Assembly (NCBI GenBank): GCA_027451425.1
Contig: DAIDJH010000076.1
Coordinates: forward strand, 1 to 7,976
DNA length: 7,976 nucleotides
Reading direction: 5' to 3'
Origin: Bdellovibrionales bacterium
GTDB lineage: Bacteria > Bdellovibrionota > Bdellovibrionia > Bdellovibrionales > UBA1609
Made by a program: the position numbers and the translations under genes. The number at the start of each line of letters is the position of its first letter. The stretch's first letter is position 1. Under the pieces are notes generated by a model. It did not search any database, was not told the origin of the DNA, and saw only the letters and a list, made by a program, of their open reading frames with translations. This document shows, piece by piece, positions 1 to 7,265 of this stretch.

Positions 1-1
1 A

Positions 2-1828
2 CACACGGCTGGGGTTGGGAGCACGTCCAGTGGCTCCGAGAGTTCATACGCAACTTGCAGTTTAACTGGCCCGCAGCAGTTGTTTCAACTCACCTACTAT
101 CCATTTTTGCAAACCAACTGCAGCTCTTGCCACTCGGCAACTGGCGAAGCGGCTGCAACGCCATTTGCGGATTCAAATCTCGTGACTGCCTACTCTTCGT
201 TTATGTCTGAAACTGTCCAAGGTACGGACCTCACAAAAATTGATGACTACGCCGTCGCCGAACCTGATAACATTCACGTCCCTCCAAGCGCCGGCCCGCA
301 ATTCTCGACACAAATCAACACGCTCGGCGCGGCGCCAACGTCGCAATGGGCGGTCGGGATGAACGAACTCAAAGGTTGCGGTAACACGCAGTTTCTGGCG
401 GATCAATATCAAGCCACGCGCTCTTGGACCATAAGTAAACCTATTGGATTTACTTCGAGCACGCAGATTGGCAATGCGTTTGCCGACCCGAATGCCGCGA
501 CTCAGACAATCGACTGGGATCTTGACCCAGCCGATGGCAGCGCTGACATGCTTCTCACCTCAAATGGCAGCCCCTCGCCGGTTGGCACGTGCGCCTCAAC
601 TCACAGTGCTTTGGGTTGTTGGCCGCAATTGCCGGGGGCGCATTTTGAAATCGATTTGCAAGCTTTTGCGACTGGTGACGAAACCGAGTATGTCATTCGC
701 AATCCGCGGATCGTGTACCCGAATATGAACTCCAGCGCTGTCAATTTTACCGTGCACAGCTTGCAAATAAAAATCAATGGTCAGATTATTGTGAATGAAA
801 CAACCTTTCTCTATTTGGCTGGTATCGCATACAAAAATCAGACAAACTATCTTTCGGTCGGCGCCATGGCGTATCTGTCAAACGTTCGCAAAAGCGATTT
901 AATCTCTGTGTCGTTCGGCGATATTGACACCACTACGCCTTTGCCGCCGCTCCCCGCTCCACCGACGGTCAGCTTTAATCTCGCCTCCGATTCCGTCACC
1001 CAACCAAGCGGATTGGCTTCACCCGCGGCAAAATCTTTGGAAGTCACAGTTAGCAATCCTACCAACGAATTTATCAACGTGCCCATCGCGATCAGCGCCG
1101 ATTACGTTAGTGGTACCGGCTATGTCGCAAGCCCCGATGCTATCCCACCGACAACAACAATGTCCGTACCTGGCGTCACGGGCAATAATAACCAACCGCT
1201 ACAAATTCCATCATTCTTAATCGACTATCAAATTACCGGAGATGGCGTGTCGCCGCTTTCTGGCCCCACAATTAATCCAAGAAATCCAAATCAAATAGAT
1301 ATGATGGTCACCGTTCTACCGAACACGCCGGGCGCAACCTTGAATTTATCCATTTTAGCTAGTGATCGTTACGAAAATAATGGACAAGGTACGCGTGTGC
1401 AAATGAAAATTACCTCAAGCAACAGCCTGGGCTCACTCAATCCGGGGGTCACAACAGCCACTGGAACTTACACGCTCAGCATCCAACACTCGGCCACGCA
1501 GCCTGCTGCCAACGAAGTCACGCTAACCCAATTGCTTTCACCTGGTGGCGCATTTTACCAAAACTGTGTTGAGTGCCACTACCCGAACCCCGACGCGACA
1601 CCGCCGTTCAGCCAACCTCTCAATAATTACTCGATGACTGTGTACCCTTCGCTGATGGCGAATAACCACTTCGTGCCCAACAATCCCACGAACAGTATCG
1701 CTTGGCAGTTGATCAATGGACCAGTTCCGCCTTCTCCGCAGATGCCACTGAACGGATCGCTCCCATCAGGCTCAACTTACTATCAACAAATTTACAACTG
1801 GATTATGGCAGGAGCAAAAAATGACTAG
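2..1828 (+). CDS. Exported di-haem cytochrome c-like protein, 5' end outside window
   Basis: The reading frame stays open to the left edge, so the real start lies upstream. A TTG at 80 is only the first possible start codon inside the window and has no ribosome site. Numbering from that TTG, a haem-c site CSSCH lies at residues 14-18 and a second, CVECH, at 496-500. M555 in the PQMPLNG stretch is the likely axial ligand of the second haem. No Met ligand is obvious for the first; H66 is a possibility. Residues about 185-283 are beta-rich and unrecognised. Residues about 295-470 begin PPTVSFNLAS and read like a Calx-beta or Ig-like domain. The segment before the first haem is rich in Gly, Ser and Thr, as in a lipoprotein linker. 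Haem attachment implies export to the periplasm or outer membrane, and electron transfer is the likely role, but the partner is unknown. The gene overlaps the next one by 8 bp. Confidence 0.85.
   Translation, partial: HTAGVGSTSSGSESSYATCSLTGPQQLFQLTYYPFLQTNCSSCHSATGEAAATPFADSNLVTAYSSFMSETVQGTDLTKIDDYAVAEPDNIHVPPSAGPQFSTQINTLGAAPTSQWAVGMNELKGCGNTQFLADQYQATRSWTISKPIGFTSSTQIGNAFADPNAATQTIDWDLDPADGSADMLLTSNGSPSPVGTCASTHSALGCWPQLPGAHFEIDLQAFATGDETEYVIRNPRIVYPNMNSSAVNFTVHSLQIKINGQIIVNETTFLYLAGIAYKNQTNYLSVGAMAYLSNVRKSDLISVSFGDIDTTTPLPPLPAPPTVSFNLASDSVTQPSGLASPAAKSLEVTVSNPTNEFINVPIAISADYVSGTGYVASPDAIPPTTTMSVPGVTGNNNQPLQIPSFLIDYQITGDGVSPLSGPTINPRNPNQIDMMVTVLPNTPGATLNLSILASDRYENNGQGTRVQMKITSSNSLGSLNPGVTTATGTYTLSIQHSATQPAANEVTLTQLLSPGGAFYQNCVECHYPNPDATPPFSQPLNNYSMTVYPSLMANNHFVPNNPTNSIAWQLINGPVPPSPQMPLNGSLPSGSTYYQQIYNWIMAGAKND
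1810..1814 (+). promoter_or_regulatory. Ribosome binding site AGGAG inside the preceding gene
   Basis: AGGAG lies six bases before the ATG at 1821 and inside the last codons of the upstream cytochrome gene. It fixes the start of the second cytochrome gene. It suggests that ribosomes finishing the first gene restart locally. Confidence 0.7.
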
Positions 1829-2585
1829 ATGGAATTTTCAACGTTTCATTTCAAATCGCCGCGCACTTACACTATTGGCGATTCTTTTGCCGACGATTAT
1901 TTTATTTCAAAACTGTTCGGCAAGCCACAGTGGAGTTTCAAATCTGGCCTCATCAAGTGGCGGCGCAACATTGGCCACGACCTGTGTGCCTGCCGCTCAA
2001 GACGTTGTAAACTCCAATCAGCAAGCCGCGCTCACGCGTGTACAATCAAAATGGCCGGCTCCACCGACCGGATCCGACGAAGCCGATGCCGTGCCTGATA
2101 TCGTCGCTTGCGTGCAGTCGAATGGAGCGCAAGGTTGCCCCAATCAAATCAATATCGGATCGCCACAAACTTCGAATCTATACATCAAAGTTGTCGATGG
2201 TGTTTGGCCAGAAGGCGGCACAGCACTCTCTGCCTCCGATATCGCCACGCTACGTGATTGGATTCTTGGGGAGCAAGTCACCTGCGATGCGATTGCCATC
2301 GGTTCAGGCAACCCGGGTGGTGCCACCGGTTCTGGCAGTATGGGCAGTGGCGCTGCAACTTTTACCGAAGTGAATAATCAAATTGTTCAACAGTATTGCG
2401 TCGGCTGTCACGGCAATGTCGGAGTCTCGCCAAATTTAACGACTTACGGAGGCGTGTCAGCCAATGCATCCGCATGCCTCAGCGCCATTCAAAGCGGCAT
2501 TATGCCACTGAACCAACCGCCGCTATCACCAGCCCTCCAAACTTTATTTGCAAACTGGGTGAATGGCGGGTCACAGAATAATTAA
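1821..2585 (+). CDS. Mono-haem cytochrome c lipoprotein
   Basis: This 254-residue protein opens with a basic stretch and a hydrophobic helix (about residues 15-29). It then reads FQNC, with C32 the probable lipidated cysteine. The lipobox is non-standard (F-Q-N before Cys), a form I recall as common in Bdellovibrio lipoproteins. Ser follows the cysteine, so there is no Asp inner-membrane retention signal. A Ser/Gly-rich linker at about 167-181 precedes a C-terminal cytochrome c domain with CVGCH at 193-197 and M228 in GIMPLN as the probable axial ligand. Four further cysteines lie between the lipid anchor and the haem, possibly forming disulfides. Start: ATG with AGGAG six bases upstream. It overlaps the end of the larger cytochrome gene, so the two are probably made together and may form one outer-membrane or periplasmic electron-transfer unit. 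The substrate and redox partner cannot be told from sequence. Confidence 0.85.
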   Translation: MTRWNFQRFISNRRALTLLAILLPTIILFQNCSASHSGVSNLASSSGGATLATTCVPAAQDVVNSNQQAALTRVQSKWPAPPTGSDEADAVPDIVACVQSNGAQGCPNQINIGSPQTSNLYIKVVDGVWPEGGTALSASDIATLRDWILGEQVTCDAIAIGSGNPGGATGSGSMGSGAATFTEVNNQIVQQYCVGCHGNVGVSPNLTTYGGVSANASACLSAIQSGIMPLNQPPLSPALQTLFANWVNGGSQNN

Positions 2586-2641
2586 ACTCGGAGAAAAACC
2601 CAGGCCGGGTCACGTCAATTGAAATTTAGCGTGGTTACCGC

Positions 2642-2662
2642 ATTGCTTGTGGAGCAATTTTT
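2642..2662 (+). terminator. Possible intrinsic terminator after the cytochrome pair
   Basis: ATTGCT pairs perfectly with AGCAAT across a five-base loop (TGTGG), followed by a run of five T. It lies 57 bases after the stop of the second cytochrome gene. The stem is only six pairs and AT-rich, so termination may be partial. Confidence 0.45.
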
Positions 2663-2878
2663 AAGTTATATAAATAAAATCTGCGAGACTGACGATGAAC
2701 TATATCGGAGCTACTGCGCGAATCATAATCAGAGTTCATCCACCGCTCATTCGACACAATATCGCTTCCTATTATTTATCTTGCCCTTCTACACCTAAGA
2801 CTTGCATCGGCATTCGAAAATAAAACGAGAATAGTTAAGATTTTGAATTGGAATAAAGTCTAGGCACATAAGTTCATT

Positions 2879-2894
2879 TTATCGTTAACGATAA
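2879..2894. promoter_or_regulatory. Perfect 16-bp palindrome, candidate operator
   Basis: TTATCGTTAACGATAA equals its own reverse complement over all 16 bases. It lies 108 bases before the preferred start of the PilZ-methyltransferase gene. Size, symmetry and position fit a binding site for a dimeric repressor or activator. No regulator gene lies in the window, so the protein that would bind is unknown. Confidence 0.4.
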
Positions 2895-2993
2895 TCAACT
2901 ATCCGCTGGTCGAGTAAAATCAGAAGAAGTGATTATTAGAAAATAAAAACTTACAAAGTTATGAATTTACTCCGATTTAGTAAGAGCGAGACC

Positions 2994-2999
2994 GGAGGG
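2994..2999 (+). promoter_or_regulatory. Ribosome binding site GGAGGG that decides the start
   Basis: GGAGGG ends three bases before the ATG at 3003. The upstream in-frame ATG at 2961 is preceded only by AT-rich sequence without a purine-rich site. This favours 3003 as the true start, although the spacing is short. Confidence 0.6.
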
Positions 3000-3002
3000 A
3001 TT

Positions 3003-4430
3003 ATGGAACCTAAAAAGCGGTTAAACGAATCTGTTGGCGATGATGTGATGCCGAATCATGGACGTTTAAAGGTAGTTCGGCAGGATAGAATTAACGTCGA
3101 AGATTTGGATTGCCACATCGAATTCGGCCATACAAATTACAAAATCATAAATATGAGCCCTTTTGGGCTTCTTGCGTTGGTCGAAAATCAAATAAATGAC
3201 GAACTCATAGAAGCGAACCTCGTGGTCGAGGATGTCGAATTAGGACTCGTCAGGCTCCGACGCGCACGACGAGAGATCGATTTCGCCGGACGATACCTCA
3301 TAGGGTTCGAAGTGATTGGTGAAACGATCAGCATCGACAGGGTGTTGGCAATTCGCGATTCAATTCAACTGATAAAGGATCAAGAAGGCTACCAAAGTAC
3401 AACTAAACGTATCCCCGACGCATTTGCTCGTAAGGTATATGAAATCAAAGACTGGCTGGAAGAGCTTCAGAATAAGGTAAGCGATTTCGAGCGGCGTAAA
3501 GATAAGACTGATAGAACGTCATATGCCGATTATGAAAATACAGTTGTGCAAGTTATGGGCGATTATTTAAATCAACTTATGCCCGCCAAGAATCACGAAC
3601 TAGGCACTCTTATTCACGACTTCAACTCTGATATAATTAAAAATTGTTTTGATTTTTTTAGAGCTAAACTTCAAAACCTTATATACCAAGCGCCGTTTGC
3701 CAATCGAGTTTATTCAAAACCACTCGGATATGCCGGCGACTACGAAATGATGAATATTATTTATCGAGATGACAACGCCGGAGAAACGCTTTTTGCCAAG
3801 TGCCTTCATAGTTATTGGATTCGCCAACCGGCCGCGCAGGCAGTGAGAAATCGCGCAGATTATATTATGGGTAAAATTCAAGCTTTACTAGAGTCTAGAT
3901 CTGAACCCGTGAGTATCCTCTCAGTGGCGTGTGGCCCCGCAATGGAGTGGCAACGGCTAATCAATGATGGCAAATACAACAATCGTGAGATTGAGGTCGA
4001 TTTGCTAGACCAAGATGAAAATGCCCTAAAGCACGCCCAACGTCGAATCAAGGAGAATTCAACGCGTTCACCAAATAAATTTAATTTTGATTTTATCGAT
4101 CAATCCATCAAAAAAGTTATAACTAGAGGCCTGAAGAAGCAGTATGACTTTATCTATTCAGCCGGACTATTCGATTATTTTTCAGACCCTGTCGCTCAGC
4201 TGGCCGCGACAAGGCTTTTTAATTCGCTGAAGCCCAAAGGGCAGCTCATAATTGGAAACTTCAACGTCGAAAATCCCAATTCTATAATGATGGACCTGGC
4301 GCTGGACTGGCATCTTTTGTATCGCACAAAAGATGACCTTATCCGCATGTTTGAGTGTGTTGGGGGCAAAATCGACGTGGAGTCGGAAACACTCAGCATC
4401 AACCTCTTTTGCACTATATGTAAGTTATGA
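3003..4430 (+). CDS. PilZ-like domain fused to class I SAM methyltransferase (PhcB-like)
   Basis: This 475-residue protein has no signal peptide or membrane helix. Residues about 20-120 look like a PilZ domain: NMSPFG at 50-55 fits the [D/N]xSxxG motif, and a late strand reads YLIGFEVI. The usual N-terminal RxxxR is degenerate (R26, R29), so c-di-GMP binding is uncertain. A helical linker (about 136-171) leads to a conserved block KPLGYAGDYEMMNIIY (239-254). A Rossmann methyltransferase core follows: SAM loop SVACGPAMEW (307-316), acidic strand end VDLLDQDE (about 332-339), motif IYSAGLFDYF (about 384-393) and LKPKGQLIIGNF (409-420). This arrangement resembles proteins annotated for 3-hydroxypalmitate methyl ester synthesis, as PhcB of Ralstonia. 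That match is from memory, and the real methyl acceptor may differ. The stop overlaps the cyclase start as ATGA. An alternative start at 2961 adds 14 residues. Confidence 0.8.
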   Translation: MEPKKRLNESVGDDVMPNHGRLKVVRQDRINVEDLDCHIEFGHTNYKIINMSPFGLLALVENQINDELIEANLVVEDVELGLVRLRRARREIDFAGRYLIGFEVIGETISIDRVLAIRDSIQLIKDQEGYQSTTKRIPDAFARKVYEIKDWLEELQNKVSDFERRKDKTDRTSYADYENTVVQVMGDYLNQLMPAKNHELGTLIHDFNSDIIKNCFDFFRAKLQNLIYQAPFANRVYSKPLGYAGDYEMMNIIYRDDNAGETLFAKCLHSYWIRQPAAQAVRNRADYIMGKIQALLESRSEPVSILSVACGPAMEWQRLINDGKYNNREIEVDLLDQDENALKHAQRRIKENSTRSPNKFNFDFIDQSIKKVITRGLKKQYDFIYSAGLFDYFSDPVAQLAATRLFNSLKPKGQLIIGNFNVENPNSIMMDLALDWHLLYRTKDDLIRMFECVGGKIDVESETLSINLFCTICKL

Positions 4431-5884
4431 TTCCAGCCTTATCGAAAGATGAACAAGAAGTATTTGAACACGAAAGATTAGATGAATTAAAAGATACCCT
4501 TTTAATGATTTCTAACTCGATGGTGCTCCCACTTTATTTTTTATTTTGGATTGCAGATGTAATTTATTTTCCCCAATTTAAATGGCGTTTTTTGTTGTTA
4601 AGGTGTCTGGTAATACCGGTGTGCTTCTTTGTCCAAATTGCAGTCCGAAAAGCAAAGACCTATCGCCAGAGCGAATGGTTGGCGATTATCTTCACATCTA
4701 CCTTGGCCGCCATAATAAGTTCGATGATATACGCCATCCACGACGCAACAACATCGTATTACGCAGGATTAAATTTGGTGGCAATCGGCTCATTGACATT
4801 TGTGCCGTGGAGTCGCATGTTTTTCTTTCTCGCAAACGCTCTGATTTTTGGACCGTATTATATTATGGCCGTAATGCAGATACATGACAAAAAATCACTA
4901 ATACCATTTCTTGTGAATTCATTCTTTATAATCGGAACAGTGGTGATCGCTTTCGTTATTCGTATATTTCACGATAGACTGAGGATTAACGAATTTCGTA
5001 CACGGCTACAGCTTAATAGCGAAATTGGTAATCGCGATCAAATCATAATAGATAAAACTGCCGAGGCCGTTCGGCTCGCCAGTCTAAGCAGCCAATTTAG
5101 CCCGCAAGTGGTCGACGCCATTCGTAGCCAAAAGATAAATTTGAACTTGGGAGTAAGACGCGCCAGGATCTGCGCGGTTTTCATTGATATAGTCAACTCA
5201 ACAGAACGCGTTGCACGCCTAGATAAAGATAAAGTTCACGGTGCGATTTCAACATTTATGAACGACAGTATTAAAATACTTTTAAAGTACGACATCACCA
5301 TCGATAAATTTTTAGGGGACGGCATTCTGGCATTCTCCAATGATCCCGTCCGCTACGACGACTTTGCAAAGAGAGTGATTTCTGCAAGTTTTGAAATTCG
5401 TGAAAAAATTAATTCAAAAACTGATTTTTACGAAGACAATTGGATGAGCCCCCTTCAAATTAAAACGGGAATTGCGGTCGGATATGCAAATGTCGGATTT
5501 TACGGTCATGACAGATATTTCAAGAGCTACACTGCAATTGGACCCGTGGTAAATTTATCGAATCGATTGTGTGGGGTTGCTGAACCAAACCAAATTCTGA
5601 TATCTAAAGATGTTATGGATGATCTTGACCCAGATGAATTTGTACTAACCCCACTTGGGAAAGTGAAATTAAAAGGGTTTGAAAGCGACGTGGTTAAGGC
5701 TTATGAGATCAATCCCAAGGACGAAGTTACGGATTCAAGCGCCGAAGACACCGATTGCCCGGCCTGCTCAAACGGTATCTTACAGCTCGCTGTCGATCAA
5801 AGTGGCCTGTATATTTTGAAATGTCGCTCTTGCGGGCACGTGCAAATTAGTAGTTCAAACTCCAAAAAAACCCACGCCGCCTGA
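4427..5884 (+). CDS. Six-helix membrane sensor with class III adenylate cyclase and zinc ribbon
   Basis: This 485-residue inner-membrane protein has six hydrophobic helices (about 29-48, 54-73, 84-104, 112-128, 131-150, 157-181). They include YYAGLNLV at 111-118, a motif I associate with sensor kinases and cyclases that have such a domain. A helical linker (182-225) precedes the cyclase domain (about 246-430). All catalytic positions are present: metal ligands D254 and D298, base-reading K294 and T369, transition-state N376 and R380. Lys with Thr, not Lys with Asp, is the class IIIb pattern and points to ATP as substrate, giving cAMP. Residues 444-469 form a putative zinc ribbon, CPAC-18 residues-CRSC, which is unusual on a cyclase. 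No ribosome site is seen. The ATGA overlap with the methyltransferase gene suggests translational coupling. A single such domain must form a homodimer to be active. Confidence 0.9.
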   Translation: MIPALSKDEQEVFEHERLDELKDTLLMISNSMVLPLYFLFWIADVIYFPQFKWRFLLLRCLVIPVCFFVQIAVRKAKTYRQSEWLAIIFTSTLAAIISSMIYAIHDATTSYYAGLNLVAIGSLTFVPWSRMFFFLANALIFGPYYIMAVMQIHDKKSLIPFLVNSFFIIGTVVIAFVIRIFHDRLRINEFRTRLQLNSEIGNRDQIIIDKTAEAVRLASLSSQFSPQVVDAIRSQKINLNLGVRRARICAVFIDIVNSTERVARLDKDKVHGAISTFMNDSIKILLKYDITIDKFLGDGILAFSNDPVRYDDFAKRVISASFEIREKINSKTDFYEDNWMSPLQIKTGIAVGYANVGFYGHDRYFKSYTAIGPVVNLSNRLCGVAEPNQILISKDVMDDLDPDEFVLTPLGKVKLKGFESDVVKAYEINPKDEVTDSSAEDTDCPACSNGILQLAVDQSGLYILKCRSCGHVQISSSNSKKTHAA

Positions 5885-5920
5885 TGTTCGGCCAACACAT
5901 GGTAGCCCTCACCGCGCGGC

Positions 5921-6532
5921 CTACACATTCTCCAACGCCTTCCAATAATATCGAGCGGCGGTGCTACGGTAGGGACGAAATTTTTCGCCGAATTTCAGCA
6001 AAAATTTTTCGTCTGGAATTTTGTGTTTGCTATGGACTTTCATGAAGCCTTTTTTTATTCCGAGATCTTTGACCGGCCAGACATCCGGACGGTCCAAATG
6101 AAAAATAAGAAGCATTTGCACCGTCCACTCCCCGACCCCTTTGATCGGCAGCAGCGCTTGTACAATTTCGTCGTCAGGGAGTTTCACTAAACTCCCTGGT
6201 CGCGGAACGTCGCCCGAAACTACTTTTTGCGCAAGATCTTGCATATAAACTATTTTTTGTTTTGAAAGCCCTGCTGAGCGAAGACGGGCGTCATCAAACT
6301 CCAGAATCTGGCGAAAATCGACTGAGCCTTTTTTAAACAATTCGCAAAATCGCCCCCATATTGTTTGCGCCGCCGCCACACTGATTTGTTGCCCCACGAT
6401 CGCCCTCGCAAGCCGTTCGTATGGTGATTTTGGCGATCGTCTTATGGGCTCAAGCGTGGCACGACGAACCCACGCAGCCAAACGTTTGTCGCACGCAATT
6501 AAGTGTTTTCTCGCATTTGTAAGATCGCGCAC
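5921..6532 (-). CDS. alkA: DNA-3-methyladenine glycosylase II (AlkA/MAG type)
   Basis: This is a cytosolic base-excision repair enzyme of the HhH-GPD superfamily that removes alkylated purines from DNA. Numbering from the GTG at 6532 (203 residues), IVGQQIS lies at 45-51. The helix-hairpin-helix LLPIKGVGEWTVQMLL lies at 127-142. The catalytic aspartate is D156 in WPVKDLGIKKG; most relatives have DD here, and the first is Lys in this protein. The C-terminal FRPYRSTAARYYWK lies at 185-198. No Fe-S cysteine cluster is present and the N-terminal TBP-like domain of E. coli AlkA is missing, as in the short MAG-type enzymes. GGAG lies eight bases before this GTG. An in-frame GTG at 6550 is also open but has no ribosome site. 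It follows the dehydrogenase gene closely and is probably cotranscribed with it. No adaptive-response regulator is seen. Confidence 0.9.
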   Translation of the reverse strand: MRDLTNARKHLIACDKRLAAWVRRATLEPIRRSPKSPYERLARAIVGQQISVAAAQTIWGRFCELFKKGSVDFRQILEFDDARLRSAGLSKQKIVYMQDLAQKVVSGDVPRPGSLVKLPDDEIVQALLPIKGVGEWTVQMLLIFHLDRPDVWPVKDLGIKKGFMKVHSKHKIPDEKFLLKFGEKFRPYRSTAARYYWKALENV

Positions 6533-6563
6533 TGTTCGGGCTCCGTTCACTGGACGTGAGGTA

Positions 6564-7259
6564 TTACCAGGCTATTTCTTTGCCGGTATAATCATAAAAA
6601 TGCCCGGTTTGCCCTCGGGTCGCCTCATTGATAATTTTGAAAAGCCCTCGAGCCGATTCTCGCGGCAGGATAGGCGCTTCAGGCCCACCCATTTCAGTGC
6701 GCACCCAACCGGGATGCAAAACCAGAGTCGTGACTTGCGGGTAGTCCACCGAAAACGATTTGGCGAACATATTGAGCGCAGCCTTCGACATTCGGTAGGC
6801 GTAATAGCCGCCCGACTGATTGTTGCCGATGGAGCCCATTTGGCTCGTGATACAGATCAACTTCGGTTGCGAACTCGCGAGCAAATTGCGTAAAAATATT
6901 TGCGTGACAGCCGCTGCGCCGAGCGAATTGATTTTAAAATTCAATTCGATTTTCTCAAGAGGTAAACTCGAGAATTTTTCGTCATCGTCGAGCATCACTC
7001 CCGCATTGTTGATGAGCACATCAATGGGTTCATCGCCAATCATCGCTTTGGCTTCGTGGATTTGCGCATGGTCGCCGATATCGCATTTCACAATGACGAG
7101 ACGGTCGCGATATTCTGGATTTTCTTTTATCGCATAATGAAGCGCGCGCGCCTGCACAGGGTCACGCACCAAAGCCAGTACGCGGTGTTTGTTTTCGAGG
7201 GCAAAATTCGCGAGTTCAAGGCCAATGCCACGATTGGCCCCGGTTATTAAAAATGTCAT
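6564..7259 (-). CDS. Short-chain dehydrogenase/reductase, C-factor-like
   Basis: This classical SDR has 231 residues, matching the short members of the family. The cofactor loop TGANRGIG lies at 6-13 and NNAG at 84-87. The catalytic tetrad is complete: N111, S139, Y155 and K159 (YRMSK). HPGWVRTEMGG at 182-192 closes the active site. R10 in the glycine loop and R33 after the second strand hint at NADP(H), but this is not decisive. The blocks SQMGSIGNN and GGYYAYRMSKAALNMF resemble the Myxococcus C-factor (CsgA)/sniffer subgroup. A signalling role cannot be inferred from that alone, and the substrate is unknown. The ATG is forced by the position of the glycine loop and has no ribosome site. A promoter candidate sits so close that the mRNA may be leaderless. 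Confidence 0.9.
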   Translation of the reverse strand: MTFLITGANRGIGLELANFALENKHRVLALVRDPVQARALHYAIKENPEYRDRLVIVKCDIGDHAQIHEAKAMIGDEPIDVLINNAGVMLDDDEKFSSLPLEKIELNFKINSLGAAAVTQIFLRNLLASSQPKLICITSQMGSIGNNQSGGYYAYRMSKAALNMFAKSFSVDYPQVTTLVLHPGWVRTEMGGPEAPILPRESARGLFKIINEATRGQTGHFYDYTGKEIAW

Positions 7260-7265
7260 GAATTA

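Larger units (their letters stand above)
2586..3002. other. AT-rich non-coding stretch between the cytochrome and signalling operons
   Basis: No convincing gene is present on either strand. The longest ATG-initiated reading frame noticed encodes 42 residues (2695-2823), without a ribosome site and with no recognisable product. The stretch contains the terminator candidate near 2650 and the 16-bp palindrome near 2886. It must also carry the promoter of the methyltransferase-cyclase operon. A TTGAAT near 2843 followed about 18 bases on by CATAAG is a weak promoter candidate that I would not call firmly. Confidence 0.6.

Noticed and set aside
847..1086. Minus-strand frame within the first cytochrome gene
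   Set aside because: Antisense shadow of a clear coding region with haem motifs on the plus strand.
2599..2617. ACCC/GGGT hairpin followed on the minus strand by a T-run, resembling a minus-strand terminator
   Set aside because: The stem is only four pairs and no minus-strand gene lies upstream of it to be terminated.
2695..2823. 42-codon reading frame in the intergenic stretch
   Set aside because: No ribosome site, no recognisable protein features, and a length expected by chance.
5864..5870. Run of seven A as a programmed frameshift site in the cyclase gene
   Set aside because: It lies a few codons before the stop, the reading phase does not fit a standard slippery heptamer, and a shift would alter only the tail.
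5885..5920. Possible bidirectional terminator between the convergent genes
   Set aside because: Only short GGCC and GCCG/CGGC pairings were found, with no T-run on either strand.
6444..6893. Long plus-strand frame across the glycosylase and dehydrogenase genes
   Set aside because: It is antisense to two genes with full catalytic motifs and its own product is rich in Arg and His without recognisable features.
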